A stretch of DNA of 64,000 nt from Sphingopyxis microcysteis (GTDB lineage Bacteria > Pseudomonadota > Alphaproteobacteria > Sphingomonadales > Sphingomonadaceae), in NCBI RefSeq assembly GCF_012274265.1, contig NZ_JAANYY010000005.1:62001-126000 (forward strand). Reading direction: 5' to 3'. Position numbers and translations under genes: made by a program. Shown in pieces: positions 19,844 to 28,642 of the stretch; positions within the stretch are counted from its first letter, which is position 1, and each line of letters begins with the position of its first letter. The notes below the pieces were generated by a model. The model was not told where the DNA came from. It searched no databases and saw only the letters and a list, made by a program, of their open reading frames with translations.

Positions 19844-21046
19844 ATGGGTCACGGTTTCGATACGGCGCGGCTGAGCCGCATTCCCGCCTTTCTTGAGGCC
19901 AAATATGTCGGCCCCGGCCGCTTGCCGCATGCAGCGACCCTGGTGTCGCGGCGCGGCGAGATTGCGCACCTGTCATGCATCGGCGAGGCGCGCCCGGGCG
20001 CGGCGCTGCAAGAAGATGCGATCTTTCGCATCGCCAGCATGACCAAGCCGATCACCAGCATCGCCTTCATGATGCTGGTCGAGGAGGGCAAGGTCGCGCT
20101 GTCGACGCCGCTCACGAAAATCTGCCCCGAGTTTGCGGAAACCGGCGTGTTCGTCGCGGGCGGCGGCAACGTCCCCTTCCTGACCCGTCCGCCGACGCAG
20201 CCGATCCGCATGGTCGACCTGCTGCGCCACACCGCGGGACTCACCTATGGTTTTCAGGAGCGCACCCCGGTCGATGCCGCGTATCGCAAGGCGCGGATCG
20301 ACGATTTCGACGCCGATTACACGATGGACAGCTTCATCGAAGGGCTGGCAAAAATCCCGCTCCAGTTCGACCCCGGCGCGCACTGGAATTATTCGATGGC
20401 GACCGACGTACTCGGCGCGGTGATCGAGCGGATCGAGGGCAAGCCGTTCGCGCAAGTCTTGCAGGAACGTATCTTTGGCCCGCTCGGCATGGTCGACACC
20501 GGGTTTAAGGTGCCCGCCGAGCAGCAGCACCGGCTGACCGATTGCTACGCCTTCGATCCGGTGGACAAGATTAAGCCCTTCGATAGCGGCGACAAGAGCC
20601 GCTGGGCGAAGGATCGCAGCTTTCATTCGGGCGGCGGCGGACTCGCCTCGACCCTGCACGACTATCACCGTTTCTGCCTGATGCTGCTCGGTGGCGGCAA
20701 GCTTGGCGATGTGCGGATCATCAGCCGCAAGACCCTGGAGCTGATGACGTCGAACCACCTCGGCGGCGGCGGCGACCTCACCCAGCACAGCGTCGGCATC
20801 TTCAGCGAGGACGAGAATGCCGGGGTCGGTTTCGGGCTCGGCTTTGCGGTGACGCTCGACCCCGCGCATGCGGGCATCCCCGGGTCGATCGGCGATTTTT
20901 ACTGGGGCGGCATGTTCTCGACCGGCTTCTTCGTCGATCCGGTCGAGGAGATCTGCATGGTGTTCATGACCCAGCTGATGCCCTCCTCCACCTATCCCGT
21001 GCGGCGCGAGGTCAAGACATTGGTCCACGCCGCCATCGACGATTGA
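19844..21046 (+). CDS. Serine hydrolase, class C beta-lactamase/esterase EstB-like
   Basis: The 400-residue protein belongs to the beta-lactamase-related (PF00144-type) serine hydrolases. The catalytic SxxK is SMTK near residue 65 and the tyrosine motif is [12 protein letters not shown]. In place of the KTG box it has [11 protein letters not shown], as in family VIII esterases. No signal peptide is evident, so a cytoplasmic esterase, lactonase or thioesterase-like role is more likely than antibiotic hydrolysis. It follows the second SDR after ten bases with AGGATA as ribosome site. A lactonase step opening gamma-lactones to 4-hydroxy acids would suit the operon but is speculation. Confidence 0.75.
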   Translation: MGHGFDTARLSRIPAFLEAKYVGPGRLPHAATLVSRRGEIAHLSCIGEARPGAALQEDAIFRIASMTKPITSIAFMMLVEEGKVALSTPLTKICPEFAETGVFVAGGGNVPFLTRPPTQPIRMVDLLRHTAGLTYGFQERTPVDAAYRKARIDDFDADYTMDSFIEGLAKIPLQFDPGAHWNYSMATDVLGAVIERIEGKPFAQVLQERIFGPLGMVDTGFKVPAEQQHRLTDCYAFDPVDKIKPFDSGDKSRWAKDRSFHSGGGGLASTLHDYHRFCLMLLGGGKLGDVRIISRKTLELMTSNHLGGGGDLTQHSVGIFSEDENAGVGFGLGFAVTLDPAHAGIPGSIGDFYWGGMFSTGFFVDPVEEICMVFMTQLMPSSTYPVRREVKTLVHAAIDD

Positions 21047-21059
21047 TTTGAGACCCCAC

Positions 21060-21136
21060 CCCCGTTCGTGTCGAGCGAAGTCGAGACACGCCGAACGCAG
21101 CGCTAGACGCTTTTCGGCTTCGCTCAAAGCGAACGG
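21060..21136. repeat. CCGTTCGTGTCGAGCGAAG palindrome, copy 1
   Basis: An imperfect inverted repeat: CCCGTTCGTGTCGAGCGAAG at the left pairs with CTTCGCTCAAAGCGAACGG at the right. A second copy lies at 23672-23762. Confidence 0.8.
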
Positions 21137-21156
21137 AAACTTTCAAGGAGCCTGAA

Positions 21157-23190
21157 ATGTCCGAAGAAACCCCCGTTTCCGTCACCATGGAAAAGGATGG
21201 CGACGTCGCCGTCATCATCGTCAACAATCCGCCGGTGAACGCGCTGAGCTGGCATGTCCGTCAGGGTCTTGAGGATCATTTCGACGCCGCGCTTGCCGAC
21301 GATAGCGTCAAGGCGATCGTGCTGCGCTGCGCAGGGGCGACCTTTATCGCCGGCGCCGACATCAGCGAATTCGGCAAGCCGCCGCGCGGTCCGGATTTCA
21401 ACGCGGTGCTGAACTCCATCGAAGCGGCGTCGAAGCCGGTCGTCGCCGCGATCCACGGCACCGCGCTCGGCGGCGGGCTCGAAACCGCACTCGTCTGTCA
21501 TTACCGCGTCGCGGTGCCGTCGGCGAAGCTCGGCGTACCCGAGGTGAAGCTCGGCCTGCTGCCCGGCGCGGGCGGCACCCAGCGCCTGCCGCGCGTCGTC
21601 GGCGTCGAAGCCGCGGCGACGATGACCTCGACCGGCGACCCCCTCCCCGCATCGAAAGCCAAGGAACTCGGCCTGGTCGATGAACTGGCGGGCGAAGACA
21701 GCCTTGCCGCCGATGCGGTCGCCTTTGCACGCGCCAAGATCGCCGACGGTCCGCGCCCGACGCGCGAGCGCCCGGTGTTCGGCGACGTCGCGGTGATCGA
21801 ACAGCTGAAGACCGCGAACGCGAAGCGCTGGCGCGGCTTTGAAGCGCCTTACGCCAACCTCGCTTGCGTCGAAGCGGCGACGCGCTTGCCGTTCGACGAA
21901 GGCCTCGCCTTCGAACGCGAGCAGTTTATGAAGCTGATGTTCGGCAGCCAGTCGGCGGCGCAGCGCCACATCTTCTTTGCCGAACGTCAGGCCGCGAAGA
22001 TCGACGGGCTGCCCAAGGACACGCAGCTGCGCGACATCAGACAAGTCGGCGTGATCGGCGCCGGCACGATGGGCGGCGGGATCAGCATGAACTTCCTGCA
22101 GAAAGGCATCCCCGTCACGATCGTCGAGATGGCGCAGGACGCGCTCGACCGCGGCGTCGGGGTGATCCGCAAGAATTACGACGCCTCGGCCGCCAAGGGG
22201 CGTTTCAAGCCCGAACAGGTCGACCAGATGATGGGCATCCTGACCCCGAGCCTCAGCCTCGACGATCTCGCCGATTGCGACCTCATCATCGAGGCGGTCT
22301 ATGAGAATATGGACGTCAAGAAGGACATCTTCGGCAAGCTCGACAAGATCGCCAAACCCGGCGCGATCCTGGCGTCGAACACTAGCTACCTCGACGTCGA
22401 CGAAATTGCGACCGCGACGAGCCGCCCCGGCGACGTGCTGGGCATGCACTTCTTCTCGCCCGCCAATGTCATGAAGCTGCTCGAAGTCGTGCGCGGCGAA
22501 AAGACCGCGCCCGACGCGCTGGCGACGGCGATGGCGATCGGCAAGAAGATCGGCAAGGTCGCGGTGGTTGCGGGCGTCTGCGACGGTTTCATCGGCAACC
22601 GCATGCTCAAGCCGCGCCAGCTCGAGGCGATGAAGCTGCTGATGGAAGGCGCGACACCGGCGCAGGTCGACAAGGTGCATGTCGAATTCGGGATGCCGAT
22701 GGGGCCGTTCCAGATGAGCGACCTCGCCGGGGTCGACATCGGTTGGCACCGCGACCCCAACCGCATCGAAAGCATCCGCGACGCGCTCTGCGCCGAAGGC
22801 CGCTGGGGCCAGAAGAAGCAGGCGGGCTTTTACGATTATGACGACAAGCGCCAACCGTCGGAAAGCCCGCGCGTTGCCGAGTTGATCGAGGAGTTCCGCC
22901 AAAAGGCGGGGGTTGAGAAGCGCGACATCACCGACCAGGAGATCATCGAGCGGACGCTTTATCCGATGGTCAACGAAGGCGCGCTGATCCTGTCCGAAGG
23001 CAAGGCGCAGCGCGCGAGCGACATCGATGTCGTGTGGATCTATGGCTATGGCTGGCCGGTCTATCGCGGCGGTCCGATGTTCTGGGCAGGGCAGGAAGGC
23101 ACCGACAAGATTGTCGCGGCGCTTGAGAAGCACGGCTTTGAAATTGCCCCGCTGCTTAAGGAAAAGGCCGAGGCGAAGTCGGGTTTCTAA
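21157..23190 (+). CDS. Bifunctional enoyl-CoA hydratase/3-hydroxyacyl-CoA dehydrogenase (FadJ-like)
   Basis: The 677-residue fusion joins a crotonase domain (residues about 10-190, oxyanion segments [11 protein letters not shown] and [10 protein letters not shown]) to an NAD-binding 3-hydroxyacyl-CoA dehydrogenase (glycine loop [11 protein letters not shown] near 298, catalytic histidine in [15 protein letters not shown]) and its two C-terminal helical repeats. It performs hydration and oxidation in fatty-acid beta-oxidation in the cytoplasm. The glutamate pair of FadB is replaced partly: the second catalytic position reads [18 protein letters not shown]. No thiolase gene follows, unlike fadBA operons. 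AAGGAG ahead of ATG 21157 supports the start. Confidence 0.9.
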   Translation: MSEETPVSVTMEKDGDVAVIIVNNPPVNALSWHVRQGLEDHFDAALADDSVKAIVLRCAGATFIAGADISEFGKPPRGPDFNAVLNSIEAASKPVVAAIHGTALGGGLETALVCHYRVAVPSAKLGVPEVKLGLLPGAGGTQRLPRVVGVEAAATMTSTGDPLPASKAKELGLVDELAGEDSLAADAVAFARAKIADGPRPTRERPVFGDVAVIEQLKTANAKRWRGFEAPYANLACVEAATRLPFDEGLAFEREQFMKLMFGSQSAAQRHIFFAERQAAKIDGLPKDTQLRDIRQVGVIGAGTMGGGISMNFLQKGIPVTIVEMAQDALDRGVGVIRKNYDASAAKGRFKPEQVDQMMGILTPSLSLDDLADCDLIIEAVYENMDVKKDIFGKLDKIAKPGAILASNTSYLDVDEIATATSRPGDVLGMHFFSPANVMKLLEVVRGEKTAPDALATAMAIGKKIGKVAVVAGVCDGFIGNRMLKPRQLEAMKLLMEGATPAQVDKVHVEFGMPMGPFQMSDLAGVDIGWHRDPNRIESIRDALCAEGRWGQKKQAGFYDYDDKRQPSESPRVAELIEEFRQKAGVEKRDITDQEIIERTLYPMVNEGALILSEGKAQRASDIDVVWIYGYGWPVYRGGPMFWAGQEGTDKIVAALEKHGFEIAPLLKEKAEAKSGF

Positions 23191-23203
23191 ATCCAGAGAA
23201 TGG

Positions 23204-23293
23204 CCGTGTGTCCCCGCGAAAGCGGGGACCCATCTCCGGTGGGTTCAAACTTGCACCGGCAGGAGATGGGCTCCCGCTTTCGCGGGAGCACGG
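23204..23293. repeat. Palindrome with CCCGCGAAAGCGGG arms
   Basis: Near-complementary arms of about 33 bases (CCGTGTGTCCCCGCGAAAGC... and its mate at 23262-23293) enclose TGGGTTCAAACTTGCACCGGCA. Similar in theme to the element at 57480-57571. It lies just downstream of the beta-oxidation gene. Confidence 0.8.
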
Positions 23294-23429
23294 CAGTTTA
23301 TTCATCAAGGTCCGTCTGTCCCAGCGCGGGGCAGGCGGCCTTTGCGTTGGCCTGCCACCTCCGCAGGTGGACGCAAATAGTTGCGATTCAGGGTTAAAGC
23401 GCTGGCAACACCTGCCGTTACGGCAGAGC

Positions 23430-23666
23430 ATGATTGCGATGTCGTTTTTCGCCCTACTGCTGCTCACCGGCAGCGTACCGGTCGCAGCGCCAGTGGCCGC
23501 TCCGCCAGCGAGCGCGGTCGGCGTGGCGCGGGCGCGCATCCTGGCGCCCGCCGAGGTGCGACGCGTCGATGGCCGGATCGAGGTGCGGACGGGCGACCGC
23601 CGCGCGCCGACGCAGGTGCATCGCGGCGAACGCAAGGACGGCGGCCAGACGGCGGATTTTTACTAG
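23430..23666 (+). CDS. Small exported protein, hypothetical
   Basis: A possible 78-residue product: a hydrophobic start (MIAMSFFALLLLTGSVPVAAP) resembling a signal peptide, then a short basic, Arg-rich mature part (ILAPAEVRRVDGRIEVR). The codon pattern and signal-like start favour a gene, but there is no clear ribosome site and no family is recognised. The longer in-frame reading from 23208 would translate a palindromic repeat and is not supported. Confidence 0.35.
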   Translation: MIAMSFFALLLLTGSVPVAAPVAAPPASAVGVARARILAPAEVRRVDGRIEVRTGDRRAPTQVHRGERKDGGQTADFY

Positions 23667-23671
23667 AACCG

Positions 23672-23762
23672 ACCCAAACTCCCGTTCGTGTCGAGCGAAG
23701 TCGAGACGCGCCAGCACAGCGCGAGACGCATCTCGACTTCGCTCGATGCGAACGGGTTTGGG
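23672..23762. repeat. CCGTTCGTGTCGAGCGAAG palindrome, copy 2
   Basis: CCAAACTCCCGTTCGTGTCG at the left pairs with CGATGCGAACGGGTTTGG at the right with few mismatches. It lies between convergent genes and ends about ten bases from the mmsB stop. Related copy at 21060-21136. Confidence 0.8.
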
Positions 23763-23771
23763 TGCATGGTC

Positions 23772-24647
23772 TCAGCCCTGCAACGTCCGGATGATCGCCG
23801 AAAAGTCGCGGCCATCCTGATCCGCCGCAACAAAGGCCTCGTACAGCTCACGCGCCTTCGTCCCCATCGGGACATCGGCGTCGACGCTTGCCGCCGCCTC
23901 CATCGCGAGGCGGAGATCCTTGAGCATCAGTGCCGCGGCAAAGCCGCCCTTGTAATCGTTATCCGCGGGCGTCGTCGGGCCGACACCGGGCAGCGGCGCA
24001 TAGCTGGTCAGCGACCAGCACTGCCCCGACGACACGCTGGCAATGTCGAAGAATTTCTGCGGGTCGAGCCCGAGCTTCTGCGCGAGCGCAAGCGTCTCGC
24101 ACGTCGCGACCATCGACGCGCCGAGCAGCATGTTGTTGCAGATCTTCGCGCCCTGCCCCGCCCCCGCATCGCCAGCGTGGATCACCGCCTTGCCCATTTT
24201 GGCGAGGATCGGTTCCGCGCGTGCGAAGCCTTCATCGGTGCCGCCGACCATGAAGGTCAGCGTGCCCGCATTGGCGGCAGCGATGCCGCCCGACACCGGC
24301 GCGTCGACCGCGACGAGGCCTTTGGCCGTCGCGGCTTCGATATTGGCGCGCGCGGTGGCGACGTCGATCGTCGAGCAATCGAGGAGCAGCGTGCCCGGCG
24401 CGGCGTTCGGAAAGACGTCGGCCTCATATACCGACGCGACATGCTTGCCCGCGGGCAGCATCGTCACCACCGCTTCGGCGCCGGTCACCGCGTCGGCGGC
24501 GGAGGCGGCCCGGGTGCAGCCCGCCTCGACCGCGCGTGCGAGCGCTTCCTCGCTGAGATCGAAGGCGCGGACGTCGTGCCCCGCCTTCGCCAGGTTCGCG
24601 GCCATCCCGCCGCCCATATTACCGAGTCCGATGAATGCGATTTTCAT
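23772..24647 (-). CDS. mmsB: 3-hydroxyisobutyrate dehydrogenase
   Basis: The 291-residue beta-hydroxyacid dehydrogenase oxidises 3-hydroxyisobutyrate to methylmalonate semialdehyde with NAD in valine breakdown. Seen are the N-terminal loop IAFIGLGNMGGGMAANL, the substrate motif DAPVSGGIAAANAGTL and the catalytic-lysine segment GQGAKICNNMLLGASM. It is the last gene of the minus-strand valine operon, one base behind the enoyl-CoA hydratase stop. Identity as MmsB rather than tartronate semialdehyde reductase rests on the neighbours mmsA and the 3-hydroxyisobutyryl-CoA hydrolase. Confidence 0.93.
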   Translation of the reverse strand: MKIAFIGLGNMGGGMAANLAKAGHDVRAFDLSEEALARAVEAGCTRAASAADAVTGAEAVVTMLPAGKHVASVYEADVFPNAAPGTLLLDCSTIDVATARANIEAATAKGLVAVDAPVSGGIAAANAGTLTFMVGGTDEGFARAEPILAKMGKAVIHAGDAGAGQGAKICNNMLLGASMVATCETLALAQKLGLDPQKFFDIASVSSGQCWSLTSYAPLPGVGPTTPADNDYKGGFAAALMLKDLRLAMEAAASVDADVPMGTKARELYEAFVAADQDGRDFSAIIRTLQG

Positions 24648-24648
24648 G

Positions 24649-25431
24649 TCAGCGCCCCTTCCACACGCCTTCGCGTTTCTCGATAAAGGCCGCCATGCCT
24701 TCGGCCTTGTCCTCGGTCGCGGCGAGGATCTGGAACAGGCGGCGTTCGTAGACCAGCCCCTGATCGAGCGTCGTTTCGAACGCGGCGTTGACCATGTCCT
24801 TGTTCACCATCGCGGCCATCGGCGGCATTGCCGCGATCGTGGCCGCGGTCTTCACCGCTTCGTCGACCAGCGTGTCATGCGGAACGACGCGCGCAACCAG
24901 GCCCGAACGCTCGGCTTCGGCGGCGTCCATCATCCGGCCGGTCAGGCACATTTCCATCGCCTTCGCCTTGCCGATCGCGCGCGTCAGCCGCTGCGACCCG
25001 CCCATCCCCGGCGCGACGCCAAGCTTGATTTCGGGCTGGCCGAATTTCGCCTTTTCGGACGCGATGATGAAGTCGGCCATCATCGCCAATTCGCACCCGC
25101 CGCCCAGCGCGAAACCGTTGACCGCGGCGATCCAGGGCTTGCGCACCTTCTTCACGAAATCGCTCGTCCATTTCGAGAAGAAATCCTCAAGGTAGAAATC
25201 GGACGCGGGCTTGTCGGCCATTTCCTTGATGTCGGCGCCAGCGGCAAAGGCCTTGTCGCCCGATCCGGTGAGGACGGCGCAGCGCTGGCCGGGGTCGGCT
25301 TCGAATGCGGCAAACGCCGCAATGAGGTCTTCGAGCACGCTGGAGTTGAGCGCATTCAGCGCCTGCGGGCGGTTGAGCGTCACCAGCGTGACGGCGCCGC
25401 GCGTTTCGACGAGGAGGGTTTCGTAGGTCAT
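24649..25431 (-). CDS. Enoyl-CoA hydratase
   Basis: The 260-residue crotonase has both catalytic-site segments: [12 protein letters not shown] for the oxyanion hole, [18 protein letters not shown], and [17 protein letters not shown] with the glutamates. In this operon it should hydrate methacrylyl-CoA to 3-hydroxyisobutyryl-CoA in valine catabolism, though such enzymes also accept other short enoyl-CoAs. A GGAG seven bases before ATG 25431 supports the start. A 135-bp palindromic element separates it from the upstream hydrolase gene of the same operon. Confidence 0.9.
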   Translation of the reverse strand: MTYETLLVETRGAVTLVTLNRPQALNALNSSVLEDLIAAFAAFEADPGQRCAVLTGSGDKAFAAGADIKEMADKPASDFYLEDFFSKWTSDFVKKVRKPWIAAVNGFALGGGCELAMMADFIIASEKAKFGQPEIKLGVAPGMGGSQRLTRAIGKAKAMEMCLTGRMMDAAEAERSGLVARVVPHDTLVDEAVKTAATIAAMPPMAAMVNKDMVNAAFETTLDQGLVYERRLFQILAATEDKAEGMAAFIEKREGVWKGR

Positions 25432-25445
25432 TTCAATCTCCTAAA

Positions 25446-25580
25446 ATCCTCCCCGCTAGCGGGGAGGTGGCAGACCCGGAGCAAAGCGGAGGGGCTGACG
25501 GAGGGGGTTCGCGACCTTGCGCAAGACCGAAACCCCCCGCCACCGCCTGCGGCGGTCCCCCTCCCCGTTCCGGGGAGGAT
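25446..25580. repeat. ATCCTCCCCG...CGGGGAGGAT palindromic element, copy 1
   Basis: The ends carry separate hairpins (CTCCCCGCTAGCGGGGAG; CTCCCCGTTCCGGGGAG) and an inner pair around GGAGGGGGTT and AACCCCCC. A close relative lies at 26628-26761. The last base of the element is shared with the TAA stop of the hydrolase gene. Confidence 0.9.
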
Positions 25581-26623
25581 TAAAGCGGCGTCCATTTCTC
25601 GTTCTCGGGCAGCGGCGCGAAGATCGCGTCGATCCAGTCGTCGGTCACCGCTTCCGGCGTCGGCGGATCCCATTTCGGGCTGTTGTCCTTGTCGATGATC
25701 AGCGCGCGGACGCCTTCAAGGAAGTCGTGCATCGCGACGACGCGGCTGCCGATGGCATATTCCTGTGTCATCTGCGCCGCAAAGTCGTGCATCGCCCCGC
25801 CTTCCTTCAGCTGGCGAAGCGCGACCTTGCACGTCTGCGGCGATTTGCTGTGCAGCGCTGCGAGTTCCTTTTCGGCCCAGTCGCCGCCATCGGCCTCGAG
25901 CGCCGCGAGAATATCTTCATAAGTGTCGCTGCCGAACAGCCGGTTGATCTTGTCGATCTGATGCGTGATCGCGGCGGGCGGCGCGGTGACCGACAGTTCG
26001 CCCAATATGCCGCCGATGCGGTCGGGGTGCTGCGCGATGCGCGCCTTCGCCTCGGCTAGTTTCTCCGAGGGCAGATAATGCGTCGCGAGTCCGAGCGCGA
26101 GGCATTCGGCGCCGTCGAGCCGCGCCCCGGTGAGCGCAAGGAACACCCCGACGCGGCCCTCGAGTCGTGGGAGGTACCAGCCGCCGCCGACATCGGGAAA
26201 CAGCCCTATGCCGGTTTCGGGCATCGCAAAGCGGGTATGCTCGGTCGCGACGCGATATTTCGCGGGCTGCGAAATGCCGACTCCGCCGCCCATCGTGATG
26301 CCGTCCATGAAGGCGACGACGGGCTTGGGGTAAGTGAACAGCAGGTGGTTGAGGCGATATTCGGTATGGAAGAAGGCGCGCGCTTCGACTCCATCCTTCG
26401 CTCCGCTCTCGGCGAGCATGCGGATATCGCCGCCGGCGCAGAAGCCGCGGCCCTCGCTATGGTCGATGACGACGGCCTCGAGGGCATCGTTCTCGCGCCA
26501 TTTGAGCAGCGCGTCGATCATCGCTTCGCACATGGCGAGATTCAGCGCGTGAATCGCCTTCGGGCGATTGAGCGAGATGCGACCGATGCGGCCGTCGGTC
26601 GAGATGAGAACGTCGTCCGTCAT
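25580..26623 (-). CDS. 3-hydroxyisobutyryl-CoA hydrolase
   Basis: The 347-residue crotonase-fold hydrolase frees 3-hydroxyisobutyrate from its CoA ester in valine degradation. Family marks are GRGFCAGGDIRMLAE, the MDGITMGGGVGIS block, the FAMPETGIGLFPDVGGGWYLPRL block with the catalytic glutamate and aspartate, and the extended C-terminal region (GSDTYEDILAALEADGGDWA) that separates it from hydratases. Length suits the family. The ribosome site GGGGAGGA six bases before ATG 26623 is formed by the edge of a palindromic repeat. Confidence 0.92.
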   Translation of the reverse strand: MTDDVLISTDGRIGRISLNRPKAIHALNLAMCEAMIDALLKWRENDALEAVVIDHSEGRGFCAGGDIRMLAESGAKDGVEARAFFHTEYRLNHLLFTYPKPVVAFMDGITMGGGVGISQPAKYRVATEHTRFAMPETGIGLFPDVGGGWYLPRLEGRVGVFLALTGARLDGAECLALGLATHYLPSEKLAEAKARIAQHPDRIGGILGELSVTAPPAAITHQIDKINRLFGSDTYEDILAALEADGGDWAEKELAALHSKSPQTCKVALRQLKEGGAMHDFAAQMTQEYAIGSRVVAMHDFLEGVRALIIDKDNSPKWDPPTPEAVTDDWIDAIFAPLPENEKWTPL

Positions 26624-26627
26624 ACGA

Positions 26628-26761
26628 AATCCTCCCCGCTCGCGGGGAGGTGGCAGCCCGCAGGGCTGACGGAGGGGGCTATCGCCCGCGCACGCCGTCC
26701 GAGGCCGAGAGCCCCCTCCACCATGCTTCGCATGGTCCCCCTCCCCGTTCCGGGGAGGATT
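26628..26761. repeat. ATCCTCCCCG...CGGGGAGGAT palindromic element, copy 2
   Basis: Same design as 25446-25580: end hairpins CTCCCCGCTCGCGGGGAG and CTCCCCGTTCCGGGGAG around an inner GGAGGGGGCT/AGCCCCCTCC pair. Its left edge supplies the Shine-Dalgarno sequence of the hydrolase gene. Confidence 0.9.
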
Positions 26762-26774
26762 TCCTCAGCCGTCA

Positions 26775-27926
26775 TCATTGCCGCAACAAATCCCGTCCGA
26801 CGATCATCCGCATCACCTGGTTGGTGCCTTCGAGGATCGAGTGGACGCGCAGGTCGCGCCAGAAACGCTCGATCGGATAGTCGCGCAAATAGCCGTAGCC
26901 GCCGAACAATTGCAGCGCGTCGTTGACGATCTTGCTGCCATTGTCGGTCGCGAGCCGCTTTGCCATCGCCGAGAAGCGCGACTTGTCGGGCGCGTTCGCG
27001 GTGACCTTCGCCGCGGCGAGATAGAGCAAGGCGCGCGAGGCTTCGAGGTCGGTCGCCATGTCGGCGAGCATGAACTGGGTGTTCTGGAAATCGGCGACCG
27101 GCTGCCCGAACTGCTGGCGGTCCTTGGTGTAGGCGATGGCCTCGTCGAGGCAGCGCTGCGCGCCGCCCAGCGAACAGGCGCCGATGTTAAGGCGGCCGCC
27201 GTCGAGCCCCGCCATCGCAAAGCGGAAGCCGTCGCCCTCGGCACCGACGAGGTTCTCCACCGGCACGCGGCAATCCTCGAAAATCACCTGCGCGGTCGGC
27301 GAGGCGTTCCAGCCGAGCTTCTTTTCGGGCGCGCCGAAGCTCAGCCCTGGGGCGTCCTTTTCGACGACGAGGCAGGAAATGCCCTTCGACTTCTCCTCGC
27401 CGGTGCGGACCATGCAGACATAGAGGTCGTTGACCCCGGCGCCCGAAATGAACTGCTTCGTGCCGTTCAGCACATAATGATCGCCGTCCTTCCGCGCCGT
27501 CGTCTTGAGCGCCGCGGCGTCCGAGCCCGAGCCGGGTTCGGTGAGGCAATAGCTCGCGATTTTCTCCATGCTGACGAGGTCGGGCAGGAACCGTTCCTTT
27601 ATCGCCGCGCCGCCGAAGCGGTCGATCATCCACGTCGCCATATTGTGGATCGAGACATAGGCGCTGGTCGCGGGACAGCCATAGGCCATCGCCTCCATGA
27701 TCAGCGCCGCTTCGAGTCGCCCGAGCCCGATGCCGCCCGATTCCTCGGCCACATAGATGGCGCCGAAGCCGAGTTCGCCTGCGGCCTTCCACACTTCGAC
27801 CGGATAATGGCTTTTCTCATCCCATTCGGCGGCGAAGGGCGTGATGCGGTCGGCGGTGAATTTGCGCGCCATGTCCTGGATGGCGAGCTGGTCGTCGGTA
27901 AGCTGGAACTGGTCGGTCATGGTCAT
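26775..27926 (-). CDS. Isobutyryl-CoA dehydrogenase (acyl-CoA dehydrogenase)
   Basis: The 383-residue FAD enzyme converts isobutyryl-CoA to methacrylyl-CoA in valine catabolism. It has the short-chain acyl-CoA dehydrogenase landmarks: FGAIYVAEESGGIGL, YCLTEPGSGSDAAAL, LNGTKQFISGAGVNDLYV, and the C-terminal LFGGYGYLRDYPIERFWRD and HSILEGTNQVMRM with the glutamate catalytic base. The gene order fixes the substrate better than sequence alone. ATG 27926 is chosen for its ATGA overlap with the RidA-like gene; ATG 27920 two codons later is also possible. Confidence 0.88.
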   Translation of the reverse strand: MTMTDQFQLTDDQLAIQDMARKFTADRITPFAAEWDEKSHYPVEVWKAAGELGFGAIYVAEESGGIGLGRLEAALIMEAMAYGCPATSAYVSIHNMATWMIDRFGGAAIKERFLPDLVSMEKIASYCLTEPGSGSDAAALKTTARKDGDHYVLNGTKQFISGAGVNDLYVCMVRTGEEKSKGISCLVVEKDAPGLSFGAPEKKLGWNASPTAQVIFEDCRVPVENLVGAEGDGFRFAMAGLDGGRLNIGACSLGGAQRCLDEAIAYTKDRQQFGQPVADFQNTQFMLADMATDLEASRALLYLAAAKVTANAPDKSRFSAMAKRLATDNGSKIVNDALQLFGGYGYLRDYPIERFWRDLRVHSILEGTNQVMRMIVGRDLLRQ

Positions 27927-28321
27927 TTCTCGATGAGGATGGCTTCGGCTTCGATTTCGACTTTCCACTCGGGGCGGATCAGCGCGGGGATGACGAGCAT
28001 TGTCGAGGCGGGGCGGATGTCGCCGAACATCGCGCCGTGCGCGCGTCCCACCAGATCCGCGTCCGCCGGATCGGTGATATACATGCGCGTGCGCACGACG
28101 TCGGCGGGCGAACCGCCGAGCGCCTCCAGCGCTTCGCGGATGATCGTCAGGCAGCGCGACGCCTGTATCCCCGCGTCGCCGGGGGTCGATGTCCCGTCGG
28201 GCTCGATCGGCGCACAGCCCGCGACGTCGATCCGGTTCCCCACCCGAACCGCACGGCTGTAGCCATAAACGGGTTCGAACGGGGAGGCCGAGCTATGATT
28301 GCGACGACCCGAATCAGCCAC
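27923..28321 (-). CDS. Rid family protein, possibly divergent
   Basis: This 132-residue protein has the Rid/YjgF fold landmarks: VAGCAPIEPDGTS, EALGGSPADVVRTRMYI and a C-terminal VEIEAEAILI. Archetypal RidA removes reactive 2-imino acids with an arginine in a PAR-S motif; here the aligned place reads RPASTMLVI, so that arginine seems replaced by serine while another arginine sits three residues earlier. It may belong to a subgroup without the classical deaminase activity. It overlaps the peptidase-inhibitor gene by eight bases and the isobutyryl-CoA dehydrogenase by four. The GTG start has no alternative nearby. Confidence 0.75.
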   Translation of the reverse strand: MADSGRRNHSSASPFEPVYGYSRAVRVGNRIDVAGCAPIEPDGTSTPGDAGIQASRCLTIIREALEALGGSPADVVRTRMYITDPADADLVGRAHGAMFGDIRPASTMLVIPALIRPEWKVEIEAEAILIEK

Positions 28322-28619
28322 AGGTGACCTGCGTGATCTTATAGGCGTCGTCGTACATGATGTTCACGCGATCCTGGCGATAATCCATCGTCATTGCGCT
28401 GCGCGGCGGACCCCAGCGGAGCGTGCGGGCGCCCGATTCCTTGAGGATCGCCGCGCCCATTTCCGCGCTCGCAACATGGCCGACATGGCTCTGCACCGCA
28501 TCGGCCTTGCACGTCATTGCGGCTTCGGGTGCCGCCGGGGTCGACTCGACCGGGGCTTCGCTGCTCGCGCAAGCGGCGAGCGGCAGGGCGGCGGCAATTG
28601 CAATCCAGCGAATATCCAT
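28314..28619 (-). CDS. I78-family peptidase inhibitor-like lipoprotein
   Basis: The 101-residue product has a lipoprotein signal (WIAIAAALPLAACASS) followed by a Pro/Ala linker. The mature domain has the pattern of the I78 inhibitor family: a first cysteine in MTCKADAVQSHVG, LRWGPPRSAMTMDYRQDRVNIMYD and a last VTCG. Members are small periplasmic inhibitors of serine proteases; function here is inferred by family. GGGAG eight bases before ATG 28619 sets the start. It is translated in overlap with the Rid gene, an unexpected partner. Confidence 0.72.
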   Translation of the reverse strand: MDIRWIAIAAALPLAACASSEAPVESTPAAPEAAMTCKADAVQSHVGHVASAEMGAAILKESGARTLRWGPPRSAMTMDYRQDRVNIMYDDAYKITQVTCG

Positions 28620-28642
28620 CGTGAGTCTCCCTTTCAAAACCG

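Noticed and set aside
19844..21046. AmpC-type beta-lactamase
   Set aside because: No signal peptide and the KTG box is replaced by HSGGGG, as in family VIII esterases.
21124..23133. 669-codon minus-strand frame opposite the bifunctional beta-oxidation gene
   Set aside because: The plus strand encodes clear crotonase and dehydrogenase domains; the antisense product has no domain and biased composition.
23208..23429. N-terminal extension of the small exported protein
   Set aside because: It would translate a palindromic repeat and place a hydrophobic signal in the middle of the protein.
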